A DNA stretch of 10,820 bases from Syntrophomonas sp. UBA4911 (GCA_002398105.1 DHCD01000098.1:3781-14600), one strand, 5' to 3'; positions 1-7,638 are shown, counted from the first letter of the stretch. Translations and numbers: made by a program. Notes: a model not told the origin generated them from the letters alone.

Positions 1-170
1 ATATCCAAAACTAATAATCTAATCAGGGCCTGGTCTGCTGACCATAAATTTTGAAGCAATTGACTGCAACTCTCTTCGCTGTCATCGTTACGCTGATTAA
101 TTCACACCTTTAAATAATTGCATTATGACAAATCATCCTTTAATTCCCCAATCAAATGACCAATTATACG

Positions 171-177
171 AAGGAGG
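171..177 (+). promoter_or_regulatory. Ribosome binding site that sets the MFS gene start
   Basis: AAGGAGG lies 7 nt before the ATG at 185. The reading frame is open from an earlier ATG at 125, but that codon has no Shine-Dalgarno sequence and would add 20 polar residues before the first membrane helix. The start at 185 is therefore preferred. Confidence 0.85.
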
Positions 178-184
178 CTTTTTA

Positions 185-1450
185 ATGGATCATGCCGAAT
201 TTGCCAAAAAAAGATATATTTCTTTAACCGCCTGTATGATTGCCGGTTTATTTACCGGAATAATATATACCTGGAGCGTATTTGTCATCCCGCTAGCAAC
301 TAAGTACCATTGGTCAACAGCCTCAATTTCTTTAGCCTATACCCTGAACATAATATTTTCGGCTGTAATCCCCATAGTTTTTGCTAAGCTGCGCGCCAAG
401 ATTAAGATCAGCAATTACAACTTAATCGGCGCCATTTGGTTTGCAGCAGGCATGTTGGGCTGCAGCATAATGAAGAGTTCCGTGTGGGAACTGTATTTAT
501 ACTTTGGCGTATTGGTCGGCGGCGGGATAGGTTTCATGTACGTAAGCCTGGTGAGCTATGTGGTGCAGGCTTTTCCCGACCGGGGGGGTCTGGCCGCGGG
601 ACTGTATACCGGTGCTTATGCTCTGGCTTCATTGGTGTGGGCGCCAGTTGCCACCAATATCACGACCGCAAGCGGGGATGTGGCGGATGCATTTCGTGCT
701 TTAGGCATTGCCATGTTTATTGTTCAGGCCGTTTGCAGCAGGTTTTACTATGATGTCCCCAAGGGCTGGAAGGGAGACCCTGCTTTAGTCCAAGAAACCG
801 GCTCTACAGCAGCGCCTGCAGTTAAGCCGGCGATAATGGAAATCAGCACCGGACAATTGTTTACAACCCCTCTTTTCTATGTCACCTTGGGCATGTTTGT
901 ATGCGGGCTTCTGGGCGGCTCAATGATTTTGTCGCTGGGTTCCCCGATTTTGCAGGGATCTTTAGGCTACACACCGGCAAAAGCTGCGTACATTGTCGGC
1001 TTTTTTGCGGTAGCGCAGGTCTTCGGCAGGATCTTTTGGGGAGGGCTTTCTGATAAGCTTGGTCGCATGAATGTTATAACCATAGTGGGTCTGATCGCAG
1101 CCCTTAGCGCTTTCGTTTTGGCCAATATCAAAAATGAAGCGTTATTCATTGCGGCTATCATATGTATACCTATGGCTTATGCCGCTTATGCGTCCATGTT
1201 GTCTCCCACCACCAGGGAGTCCTTTGGCGCCAAGCACTTTACCACTAACTATAATATTCTTTTTACCGCATTTGCCATCGCCTCGTTAATTGGCCCTCAG
1301 ATCGTCGCCTTTGTTAAGAAGGCTTCGGGCGGATATCAGGGCGCGTTTATTTGGGCGATTGGGTTTGCGTTAGGGGCAGTGGCATTGTCCTATGTGTATA
1401 GAGCTATGGAAAAATCGGCCAGGGATAAGTCTACATCACTGGCCGCTTGA
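185..1450 (+). CDS. MFS transporter, OFA (oxalate/formate antiporter-like) family
   Basis: This is a 421-residue integral membrane protein of the major facilitator superfamily, of usual length for the family, with about 12 hydrophobic segments. The first helix holds the AGLFTGIIYTWSVFVIP pattern typical of OFA/OxlT-like carboxylate carriers. The FPDRGGLAAGL stretch (about residues 130-141) is also an OFA hallmark, and MFS motif A appears after the central loop as GRIFWGGLSDKLGR (281-294). Family members move small mono- or dicarboxylates such as oxalate, formate or lactate across the cytoplasmic membrane. The gene is on the same strand as the 4-hydroxybutyrate operon but separated by a terminator and about 1 kb, so it is a separate transcript. 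Uptake of 4-hydroxybutyrate or a related acid is only an inference from context. The 184 nt upstream show no convincing promoter and no sigma-54 site. Confidence 0.88.
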   Translation: MDHAEFAKKRYISLTACMIAGLFTGIIYTWSVFVIPLATKYHWSTASISLAYTLNIIFSAVIPIVFAKLRAKIKISNYNLIGAIWFAAGMLGCSIMKSSVWELYLYFGVLVGGGIGFMYVSLVSYVVQAFPDRGGLAAGLYTGAYALASLVWAPVATNITTASGDVADAFRALGIAMFIVQAVCSRFYYDVPKGWKGDPALVQETGSTAAPAVKPAIMEISTGQLFTTPLFYVTLGMFVCGLLGGSMILSLGSPILQGSLGYTPAKAAYIVGFFAVAQVFGRIFWGGLSDKLGRMNVITIVGLIAALSAFVLANIKNEALFIAAIICIPMAYAAYASMLSPTTRESFGAKHFTTNYNILFTAFAIASLIGPQIVAFVKKASGGYQGAFIWAIGFALGAVALSYVYRAMEKSARDKSTSLAA

Positions 1451-1524
1451 CTCCTTAACCGCTAAGAATATTTTACTTATAACAAAAAGTTTGACTTATT
1501 AGCTTTTCCCAGAACACCAGCTTA

Positions 1525-1562
1525 TAATAATCGCTTAAAACGTTAGTTTTAGGCGATTATTA
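1525..1562. other. Long perfect hairpin downstream of the MFS gene
   Basis: Two 17-nt arms (1525-1541 and 1546-1562) pair fully, with one G-U wobble in the forward transcript, around a GTTA loop. There is no run of T after the stem, so it is not a textbook intrinsic terminator. It may protect the 3' end of the MFS message or assist the terminator 38 nt further on. Confidence 0.55.
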
Positions 1563-1599
1563 GTATGGCAGCGATTAGAAAGGAAGATAACCTAGCAGG

Positions 1600-1626
1600 G
1601 GAGGCATCCGGCTGCCTCCGCTTTTT
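1600..1626 (+). terminator. Intrinsic terminator of the MFS transcript
   Basis: GGAGGCA (1600-1606) pairs with TGCCTCC (1613-1619) around a 6-nt loop and is followed by GC and TTTTT (1622-1626). This is a standard rho-independent terminator in the forward direction. It separates the MFS gene from the sigma-54 promoter module that follows. Confidence 0.8.
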
Positions 1627-1771
1627 CCACCCTCCTCTTTGCTTTTCGCAAATGCCAAGGCGATGACATTGTTAAAGAAATTATGGGACCTCACCGGATC
1701 CGGCCGCTCCTACCCTTTTAAACTGATTCATTAAGGCAAAAGGATTAAAGCCAAACGGTAGTCCTATTATT

Positions 1772-1815
1772 GCTACAGATTCATCCCATTTATGTGACAC
1801 AAGAAGATTGAATTC
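1772..1815 (+). promoter_or_regulatory. Upstream activator-site block, copy A
   Basis: This 44-nt block matches the block at 10018-10062 in about 36 of 45 aligned positions. Its core, 1789-1803 (TTTATG-TGA-CACAAG), corresponds to a perfect inverted repeat in the other copy. It ends 43 nt before the sigma-54 promoter, and its core begins 70 nt upstream of that promoter, a normal distance for an enhancer-type activator. It is inferred to bind the Fis-type HTH of the regulator at 7767-9728. The 1627-1771 stretch before it holds nothing I recognise. Confidence 0.6.
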
Positions 1816-1858
1816 ACGCAAAGCCCATAAAATAGGCATTTAAAGGTCGGGCAGAACT

Positions 1859-1874
1859 TGGCATGCATATTGCA
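1859..1874 (+). promoter_or_regulatory. Sigma-54 (-24/-12) promoter of the abf operon
   Basis: TGGCATGCATATTGCA carries the invariant GG (1860-1861) and GC (1872-1873) with exactly 12 nt between the first bases, as sigma-54 requires. The predicted transcript start is near 1885, giving a leader of about 600 nt before abfD. An almost identical sequence lies at 10107-10122 upstream of hppA. The sigma-54-dependent activator encoded in the window supports the call. Confidence 0.85.
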
Positions 1875-1925
1875 ATATTGAAGGATTGAAGCAACTAGAA
1901 TTTCATTATTTCGACAAATCATTAA

Positions 1926-2137
1926 ATGAGGAGGTGACTGCCGTATTTTGTCGATAACCCCCCGGAAAATAGCAGACAAGCTGTGCAAGTTTGACGACTG
2001 ATTATAAATTGGGAATGGAAGTGATGCCGATATGGTATAGGCGGATAGTAAATGGAGAGATATTCAATAAAAAATTGCCCCCACAGTTACTGATGTCTTA
2101 AGGCAATAATAGGATAACTGGCAGCATTAATAAAAAA
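1926..2137 (+). promoter_or_regulatory. Conserved leader element, copy A (candidate structured RNA)
   Basis: This part of the predicted abf leader shares ordered blocks with 10181-10364. They are ATGAGGAGGTG at 1926-1936; GTGATGC and ATGGTAT between 2021 and 2037; an A-run, then CACAG and ACTGATG; the 18-mer AGGCAATAATAGGATAAC at 2101-2118; and ATTAATAAAAA at 2126-2136. ATTGCC (2074-2079) and GGCAAT (2102-2107) form a stem enclosing a 22-nt loop. A 25-codon frame (ATG at 2024, stop at 2099-2101) is present but is not kept in frame in the other copy. It could be a regulatory RNA, a leader peptide or a decayed small gene; I do not recognise a known riboswitch class. Confidence 0.55.
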
Positions 2138-2491
2138 CCTGACCAGTTTTGCACGCAAAGATAGAGAAGTGCAGATAACCAAAGAGATGGGAAATAACGG
2201 CGGAATATAAAATATATCCTATAGAAGTAGGCTCAATAGGTGTAACTAAAGCTACTATGACCCTCCAATTTTCAAGCGAACCTGAGTTTTGGGGCTCCCC
2301 TTCTTGCTTTCTGCATTGAAAGAGAAGAAAGGAAAAGTTCAACTGATTATTCTCAATCTTAAGACGGGTACTATGTATGAATTTATATAGTACCCGGACT
2401 TATTGGGGAAGGGATCGGAGGGAAAGGACCCACAGGCTCAGATTAGCAAAAGCAGTGTCGAAGCCGGGTAATTTTATTAGGAGATGATTAT
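2138..2491 (+). other. abfD-proximal leader with hairpin at 2365-2396
   Basis: No convincing gene was found here. The main feature is a perfect 10-bp inverted repeat, CGGGTACTAT (2365-2374) with ATAGTACCCG (2387-2396), around a 12-nt loop. It lies about 95 nt before abfD and has no T-run after it. It may be a local operator or an RNA processing or stability structure. The abfD ribosome binding site AGGAG is at 2479-2483, 8 nt before the start codon. This part is not clearly shared with the hppA leader. Confidence 0.5.
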
Positions 2492-3925
2492 ATGAAGACA
2501 GGGCAGGAATATATTCAGAGCCTTAAAAAAATGAAAACCGAAATCTATTTTATGGGTGAGCAGATCGAAAATATCCTTGATAGTCCTTATATCAGGCCTC
2601 ACATAAATACGGCGGCCGTAACCTACGATATAGCGTTTGAACCTGAAACTATAGATTTGGCTACAGCCGTATCGCCCTATACCGGTAAAAAAATAAATCG
2701 TTTCACCCATATCCAGCAAGATGCCGAGGATATGGTTAAAAAATCGAAATTGCTGAGAGCTATTGGTCAAAAGACCGGTACCTGCTTCCAACGTTGTGTG
2801 GGCTGGGATGCCATGAATGCAGTTTACAGTGTCAGTTATGAAATTGACCGGAAATATGGAACGAAATATCAGGAAAAAGTTATTGATTTTGTGAAGTATA
2901 TTCAGGAAAACGACTATATGGTAGTGGGCGGTATGACCGATCCCAAAGGTGATCGGGGGTTGCCGCCCCATCAGCAGCCGGATCCCGATGTTTTTGTCCA
3001 TGTTGCGGAACGGAGAAAAGACGGAATCATTGTCAGAGGCGCTAAAGCCCACCAGACTGGAGCGGCCAACTCCCATGAAATACTGGTTATGCCTACTGTT
3101 GCCATGAGAGCCGAAGATAAGGACTTTGCGGTAAGTTTTGCGGCTCCTCTGGATGCGCCGGGTGTCACCTTGATTTTTGGGAGACAGACCAATGATGAAC
3201 GCAAACTGGGTAAGCTGGATCAAGGCAACCCGACTTATGGGGTGGTAGGCGGAGAAGCCCTGGTCATCTTTAATAATGTTTTTGTACCCTGGGAGCGGGT
3301 TTTTATGTGTGGAGAGACGGAATTTGCCGGGATGCTGGTGGAAAGATTTGCTGTTTACCACCGCCAGAACTACGGCGCTTGCAAGGCCGGGGTTATTGAT
3401 GTCCTGATCGGAGCCAGTGCGGCTATGGCCGAGTATAATGGAACCGCGAAAGCAAGCCATATCCGCGACAAAATGATTGAGATGATTCTTATGAACGAGA
3501 CCTTGCATGCCAGTTCGTTAGCTGCCGGGTATGAATCCAGACCCCTGCCGGCGGGTAACTATTATCCCCAAACTACCTATGCTAACATAACCAAGCAAAA
3601 CATTACCCGCAGCCACTATGAGATTTCCCGTTTGGCCCATGATATTGCCGGGGGTCTGCTGGCTACTCTGCCTACGGAATTTGATCTTAAGGACCCGGTG
3701 TTAGGACCTCTGATTCTGAAATACTTTGCCGGCGCAGCTGATACCAACACTTTGGACCGGATTAAGCTGGCCCGATTGATTGAGAATATGACCGGGGGAA
3801 CTTCATTAGTGGAGTCCATGCATGGAGCCGGATCACCGCAAGCTCAGAGAATAGGCCTGTTAAAGAATGCCAACCTGAAACAATTCAAGCAGATGGCCCA
3901 AAAAATCTGCGGGATTACTCCCTAA
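2492..3925 (+). CDS. abfD: 4-hydroxybutyryl-CoA dehydratase / vinylacetyl-CoA isomerase
   Basis: The product is a 477-residue member of the HpaB/AbfD flavoprotein superfamily, close to the roughly 490 residues of the Clostridium aminobutyricum enzyme. AbfD dehydrates 4-hydroxybutyryl-CoA to crotonyl-CoA, using FAD and an unusual [4Fe-4S] cluster held by three Cys and one His. All four ligands are visible with the right spacing: C98 and C102 in CFQRC, and H290 and C297 in HRQNYGAC (known enzyme: C99, C103, H292, C299). The AHQTGA stretch near residue 186 and GGEAL near 253 match conserved active-site regions. It is the first gene of the operon, behind a sigma-54 promoter about 600 nt upstream, with a good ribosome binding site. 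Enzymes of this type are oxygen-sensitive, so the host is likely anaerobic. A different gamma-hydroxyacyl-CoA substrate cannot be excluded. Confidence 0.93.
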   Translation: MKTGQEYIQSLKKMKTEIYFMGEQIENILDSPYIRPHINTAAVTYDIAFEPETIDLATAVSPYTGKKINRFTHIQQDAEDMVKKSKLLRAIGQKTGTCFQRCVGWDAMNAVYSVSYEIDRKYGTKYQEKVIDFVKYIQENDYMVVGGMTDPKGDRGLPPHQQPDPDVFVHVAERRKDGIIVRGAKAHQTGAANSHEILVMPTVAMRAEDKDFAVSFAAPLDAPGVTLIFGRQTNDERKLGKLDQGNPTYGVVGGEALVIFNNVFVPWERVFMCGETEFAGMLVERFAVYHRQNYGACKAGVIDVLIGASAAMAEYNGTAKASHIRDKMIEMILMNETLHASSLAAGYESRPLPAGNYYPQTTYANITKQNITRSHYEISRLAHDIAGGLLATLPTEFDLKDPVLGPLILKYFAGAADTNTLDRIKLARLIENMTGGTSLVESMHGAGSPQAQRIGLLKNANLKQFKQMAQKICGITP

Positions 3926-3951
3926 GATTAAAGGCCCGTCACCAATACAAG

Positions 3952-4257
3952 ATGAAAGTAGGCGTGAAATTCTGCGGCGGGTGCAACCCCTATATTGATA
4001 GAAAGAAAGTTATGGAACGGGTTAAAAATATGCTCCCGCCCGGAAAATATAAGTTCGAGTACTTCGACTGGGATGATTGTGCGGCCTTTATTGCAGTTAA
4101 TGGATGCAGTCTGGCCTGTGTCCGATATCCTGCCAGCCAAAAGGTGATCGTAGTTTCCGGTTTCGAAATTGAGGGGAAGCAATATAGCGAGGACAGCCTG
4201 GCTTCAGCGGTAGTTGAGAAATTATCGGCTCTCACTGGCGATAAGATTGCGCCGTAA
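3952..4257 (+). CDS. Small cysteine-rich protein of unknown function
   Basis: This is a 101-residue soluble protein that I cannot assign to a named family. Visible features are an N-terminal CGGCNP motif (C8 and C11, directly after a short beta-like stretch), C43, and a NGCSLAC motif (C52, C56). The two cysteine pairs suggest binding of zinc or an Fe-S cluster, or redox chemistry; the second motif loosely recalls DGC-type putative zinc-binding proteins. There is no signal peptide or membrane segment. It starts 26 nt after abfD with only a weak Shine-Dalgarno sequence, so it may be translated partly by coupling to abfD. Its position between abfD and the dehydrogenase suggests a role in cluster maturation, protection or electron transfer for these enzymes, which is inference only. 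Confidence 0.75.
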   Translation: MKVGVKFCGGCNPYIDRKKVMERVKNMLPPGKYKFEYFDWDDCAAFIAVNGCSLACVRYPASQKVIVVSGFEIEGKQYSEDSLASAVVEKLSALTGDKIAP

Positions 4258-4332
4258 TTTCCAGGGGCTGAAATAAATAAGGTTCCCAGCCGGAATTTTT
4301 GGTAAAATATCTTAAATAAGGAGAGTATTTCG

Positions 4333-6168
4333 ATGTCTGCAAATTTTGCCATCAACAATATCAGAGATTTTGAATTCATAATTCAGGAATGGCTTCCTAC
4401 CGACAGGGTTTTTAACTATCCGCAATTTGCCGATTATTATTCCCGGGAAGATATAAAATCGGTTTTAGGCCCCATTCTGAAAATGTGCAAGGAAGTAATA
4501 GAGGCGACCAATGACGACGGGGAGAAAAATCCGGTTAAGTTCGCGGATGGCAAGGTAACTACCCCCAAGAGCTTCGGACCCCTTTTCCACAAACTGCAGA
4601 GCGAGGGGTGGGGGACCAGTAATATTGATGATTCCGAAGATGCCATGGTATTGCCGGAAATGCTGTATGCTGCGGTCTGGGAACTGATTACCGCCGCTAA
4701 TCCCGCTTTTATGCCCTATGTAATGCTGACCAGCGGTGCTGCCGACCTGATTCAAAGCTTTGGCGACGATAAACTAAAGGCCATGTTCTTGCCCAAAATG
4801 ATGGACGGAACCTGGTCGGGGACTATGTGTCTGACCGAACCCAGCGCCGGATCCGACGTAGGCGATATCTTATCCAAGGCCTATCCTACTGATAATCCCA
4901 GGATATTCAAGATTAAAGGCAGTAAGATTTTTATAACGGGAGGAGATAATGATTTTACCGAAAATATCATCCACCTGTATCTGGCCCGTATTGAAGGCGC
5001 TAAAGACGGCACCAGGGGAATTTCTCTGTTTATAGTGCCCAAGTTCTGGGTGAATGAAGACGGAAGTCTGGAAGACAATGATTTACAGACCACCGGGGTG
5101 GAGCATAAAATGGGCCAGCACGGCTCGGTAACAGCCTCTCTGGCAGCGGGGGAAAATGACGGCTGCCGCGGTTGGCTGCTGGGGGTAGATGCCCGTAAAA
5201 ATGACGGCCAAGGCGAAGGTATGGCCCAGATGTTCCAGATGATGAATCTGGCCCGCATGGAAACCGGTCATATGGCGCTTTCCTGTATATTTAACGCCTT
5301 TGCCAATGCCCGTGATAATGCCAAGGAAAGGATTCAGGGCCGCCTGATGACTGATCCTAAAGCGGGACGGGTAGCCATAATCAACCATGAAGATATCAAG
5401 CGTACTCTGATGATGGGCAAGGCTCACATTGAGGCTATGCGGGCCATGCTGTTCAGAGTTTACCTGGCCTTTGACCAGCGGCGCCGCGACCCTGATCCGG
5501 AGGTCAGAAAAGCCGCCAGTGATCTGATTGAACTGACTACGCCGCTGTGCAAGGCTTATCCCTCGGACGAGGGCTGGTGGCTGATAGGTGAAGCCATCCA
5601 GACCTATGGCGGCTATGGCTATTGCGAAGAATATCCCTGCAGCCAACTGGCCCGGGATATGAAAATCCACTCCATATGGGAAGGGACTAACTTCATTCAG
5701 TCCATGGACCTGGTAGGCCGGAAAATGAAAATGAGGGGCGGAACCCTGTTCAGAGCCTGGGTCCAGGAAATGGCTGATTTCTATGAGGCCAATAAGGACC
5801 ATAAAACCTTTATCCGGGAATTTGCCAATCTGGGCCGAGCCTTGGACGCTTACCGGGAAATGCTGAAAACCTTGGATGAATATTTCCGGAGCAATGTAAG
5901 CCTGATTCCGTTATATTCCCGGCGTATCCTGACGGCGACGGCTCAGCTTTACTGCGGACGGCTGATTCTTGATCAGGGCGTGCTCGCCGCCAGGAAAGCT
6001 CAGGAAGTGGGAGAAGAACATTTTGATTACCATTTCTACATCGGCAAGGTCGCCGCTGCCCGATATTATGCGCGCAATGTCGTGCCTAATGTATGGACGG
6101 TTGCGGAGATGGTTACTGATGGCGATGATTCGGCTCTGGATGTTCCGATTGATGTTTTTGAATATTGA
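4333..6168 (+). CDS. Acyl-CoA dehydrogenase, long (about 600-residue) DmdC-like type
   Basis: The product is a 611-residue flavoprotein, clearly longer than the roughly 380 residues of butyryl-CoA dehydrogenases. It carries an N-terminal extension and an extra C-terminal helical domain (about 465-611), as in the long subgroup that includes methylmercaptopropionyl-CoA dehydrogenase DmdC. The FAD/substrate signature MCLTEPSAGSDVG is at 165-177, and the YGGYGY/EEYP region at 425-434. The probable catalytic base is E450 in IWEGTNFIQ. It starts after AAGGAG (4318-4323), 75 nt behind the small cysteine protein. In this operon it could reduce crotonyl-CoA or oxidise a saturated acyl-CoA feeding the pathway. 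The exact substrate cannot be read from sequence, and no etfAB electron carrier is in the window. Confidence 0.88.
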   Translation: MSANFAINNIRDFEFIIQEWLPTDRVFNYPQFADYYSREDIKSVLGPILKMCKEVIEATNDDGEKNPVKFADGKVTTPKSFGPLFHKLQSEGWGTSNIDDSEDAMVLPEMLYAAVWELITAANPAFMPYVMLTSGAADLIQSFGDDKLKAMFLPKMMDGTWSGTMCLTEPSAGSDVGDILSKAYPTDNPRIFKIKGSKIFITGGDNDFTENIIHLYLARIEGAKDGTRGISLFIVPKFWVNEDGSLEDNDLQTTGVEHKMGQHGSVTASLAAGENDGCRGWLLGVDARKNDGQGEGMAQMFQMMNLARMETGHMALSCIFNAFANARDNAKERIQGRLMTDPKAGRVAIINHEDIKRTLMMGKAHIEAMRAMLFRVYLAFDQRRRDPDPEVRKAASDLIELTTPLCKAYPSDEGWWLIGEAIQTYGGYGYCEEYPCSQLARDMKIHSIWEGTNFIQSMDLVGRKMKMRGGTLFRAWVQEMADFYEANKDHKTFIREFANLGRALDAYREMLKTLDEYFRSNVSLIPLYSRRILTATAQLYCGRLILDQGVLAARKAQEVGEEHFDYHFYIGKVAAARYYARNVVPNVWTVAEMVTDGDDSALDVPIDVFEY

Positions 6169-6171
6169 GCG

Positions 6172-6237
6172 CCAGCCGATAAAGCTCCGGGCCGGGAATA
6201 ATGAATTGATTTTTTCACCCGGCCCGCTGCCGGCTGG
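6172..6237 (+). other. Large intercistronic hairpin between the dehydrogenase and abfT
   Basis: Two nested inverted repeats are present. CCAGCCG (6172-6178) pairs with CGGCTGG (6231-6237), and inside it CGGGCCGGG (6188-6196) pairs with CCCGGCCCG (6218-6226). It starts 3 nt after the dehydrogenase stop codon. There is no T-run after the outer stem, so partial termination, RNA processing or message stabilisation is more likely than full termination. It may set a different expression level for abfT. Confidence 0.65.
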
Positions 6238-6286
6238 TCCAGAATTATAAATCCCTTTACTTGATTGGAAAGGAGAATTTCCCATC

Positions 6287-7630
6287 ATGGATTACCTTGA
6301 GGAATACCGGCGCAAGCTGGTTCCGGCGGCTGAAGCCGTAAAGGCGGTTAAATCAGGAGATTTGGTTCACTACGGTGAGTTCGTCATGAACTCCGGCTAT
6401 CTGGACGCGGCTCTGGCCCAACGAGTGGATGAATTGTACGGTGTCAATATCCGAACCACTACCTGTCCCTTCATGCCCCAAGCGGTTCTGGCTGATCCGG
6501 AAAGAAAACATGTGATTTATGACGACTATCATATGAGCGCCGCCAGCCGTAAATTACACGACCGGAAGCTTTGCAATTATATTCCCTTGAATTACCATGA
6601 AGCTAATAGTTTTTATGATCGCGGCTATGTTGAAGCCGACGTAGCCCTGATCAAGGTGGCCCCTATGGATAAACACGGTTTCTTGAATTTCGGCCCCTCC
6701 GTCTCATTTATCCCCAATATATGTGACACGGCCAAAATTGTTATCGCCGAAGTCAACAACCGAATACCGACCTGTCTGGGCGGTTCCCGGGAATCAATCC
6801 ATATTTCCGAAATTGACTATATTGTCGAAGGTGATAACCAACCTCTGATTGAGCTTCCGGAACTGCCGGTATCGGATGTAGACAAAAAAATTGCCGCCCT
6901 GGTTCTGGGAGAAATTGAAGACGGCGCCTGTCTGCAGTTGGGAATTGGAGCTATGCCCAATGCGGTCGGCGCCATGATTGCCGAGTCGGATTTGAAGGAG
7001 CTGGGCGTGCACACGGAAATGCTCTGCGATTCCTTTGTCGACATGTATGAAGCCGGGCGCATCACCGGTCGCTGCAAACAGCTGAACAAGCGCAAAATGG
7101 TCTATACTTTCGCCATGGGTAGCAACAGGCTGTATGATTTTCTGGATAATAACCCGGCCTGCGCCATTTATCCGGTCGAGTATACCAATGACCCTTTTAT
7201 TGTCGGGCAAAATGATAAAGTAGTTGGTATTAACAATGCGATTGAGATAGATCTTTATGGGCAGGTGGCTTCCGAATCATCTGGTATTCGCCACATTTCC
7301 GGCACCGGCGGGCAGTTGGACTTTATCCTGGGCTCGTATTATTCTCGGGGGGGAAAAGGACTTATCTGTCTGACCTCGACCTTTAGCGGCAAAGACGGCA
7401 GGCCCCAATCCCGAATCAAGCCCACGCTTAACTCCGGAACGGTGGTAACGGTACCCAGAAGCATAAATTTCTATGTGGTTACCGAATATGGTATAGCTAT
7501 GCTAAAAGCAAAATCGACCTGGCAAAGGGCGGAAGCGTTGATCAATATAGCTCATCCTGACCTGCGGGATGAACTGATAAAAGAGGCGGAACGGATGAAA
7601 ATTTGGGTGAGGAGCAACAAGTTGGATTAG
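6287..7630 (+). CDS. abfT: 4-hydroxybutyrate CoA-transferase (AbfT/Cat2 family)
   Basis: The product is a 447-residue family I CoA-transferase of the acetyl-CoA hydrolase/transferase type (AbfT of C. aminobutyricum is about 438 residues). It would move CoA from acetyl-CoA or butyryl-CoA to 4-hydroxybutyrate, making the substrate of AbfD. Visible signatures are LQLGIGAMPNAVG (217-229), HTEM (242-245) with E244 as the likely glutamyl-CoA nucleophile, EYTNDPFIVGQ (298-308), and SGTGGQLDF (338-346). The start is supported by AAAGGAG ending 11 nt before the ATG. It closes the four-gene operon and is followed by a strong hairpin. The close relatives Cat1 (succinyl-CoA transferase) and acetyl-CoA hydrolase are alternatives, but the abfD partner favours 4-hydroxybutyrate. 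Confidence 0.88.
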   Translation: MDYLEEYRRKLVPAAEAVKAVKSGDLVHYGEFVMNSGYLDAALAQRVDELYGVNIRTTTCPFMPQAVLADPERKHVIYDDYHMSAASRKLHDRKLCNYIPLNYHEANSFYDRGYVEADVALIKVAPMDKHGFLNFGPSVSFIPNICDTAKIVIAEVNNRIPTCLGGSRESIHISEIDYIVEGDNQPLIELPELPVSDVDKKIAALVLGEIEDGACLQLGIGAMPNAVGAMIAESDLKELGVHTEMLCDSFVDMYEAGRITGRCKQLNKRKMVYTFAMGSNRLYDFLDNNPACAIYPVEYTNDPFIVGQNDKVVGINNAIEIDLYGQVASESSGIRHISGTGGQLDFILGSYYSRGGKGLICLTSTFSGKDGRPQSRIKPTLNSGTVVTVPRSINFYVVTEYGIAMLKAKSTWQRAEALINIAHPDLRDELIKEAERMKIWVRSNKLD

Positions 7631-7638
7631 AAGCAGCC

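Noticed and set aside
31..44. TGGTC-TGCT-GACCA inverted repeat near the left edge
   Set aside because: It has only 5-bp arms and no T-run, and nothing links it to the MFS gene; it could be chance or the tail of an upstream gene region.
125..184. Upstream ATG at 125 as MFS start
   Set aside because: It has no Shine-Dalgarno sequence, while AAGGAGG is placed 7 nt before the in-frame ATG at 185.
2021..2107. Fluoride-type riboswitch, suggested by GTGATGC and CTGATG
   Set aside because: The required GGNGATGG...CC stem and the CTGATGANNCCTA end do not fit in either copy.
1772..2137. Repeated module as a mobile element (MITE-like)
   Set aside because: No terminal inverted repeats or target-site duplication were seen, and both copies keep correctly oriented promoter parts, which fits duplicated regulation better.
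2477..3508. 343-codon open frame on the minus strand opposite abfD
   Set aside because: It is fully antisense to a strongly supported gene, has no recognisable domain, and such long shadows arise from the codon usage of the real gene.
5083..5802. 239-codon open frame on the minus strand opposite the acyl-CoA dehydrogenase
   Set aside because: It is antisense to conserved dehydrogenase sequence, with no ribosome binding site or family features seen.
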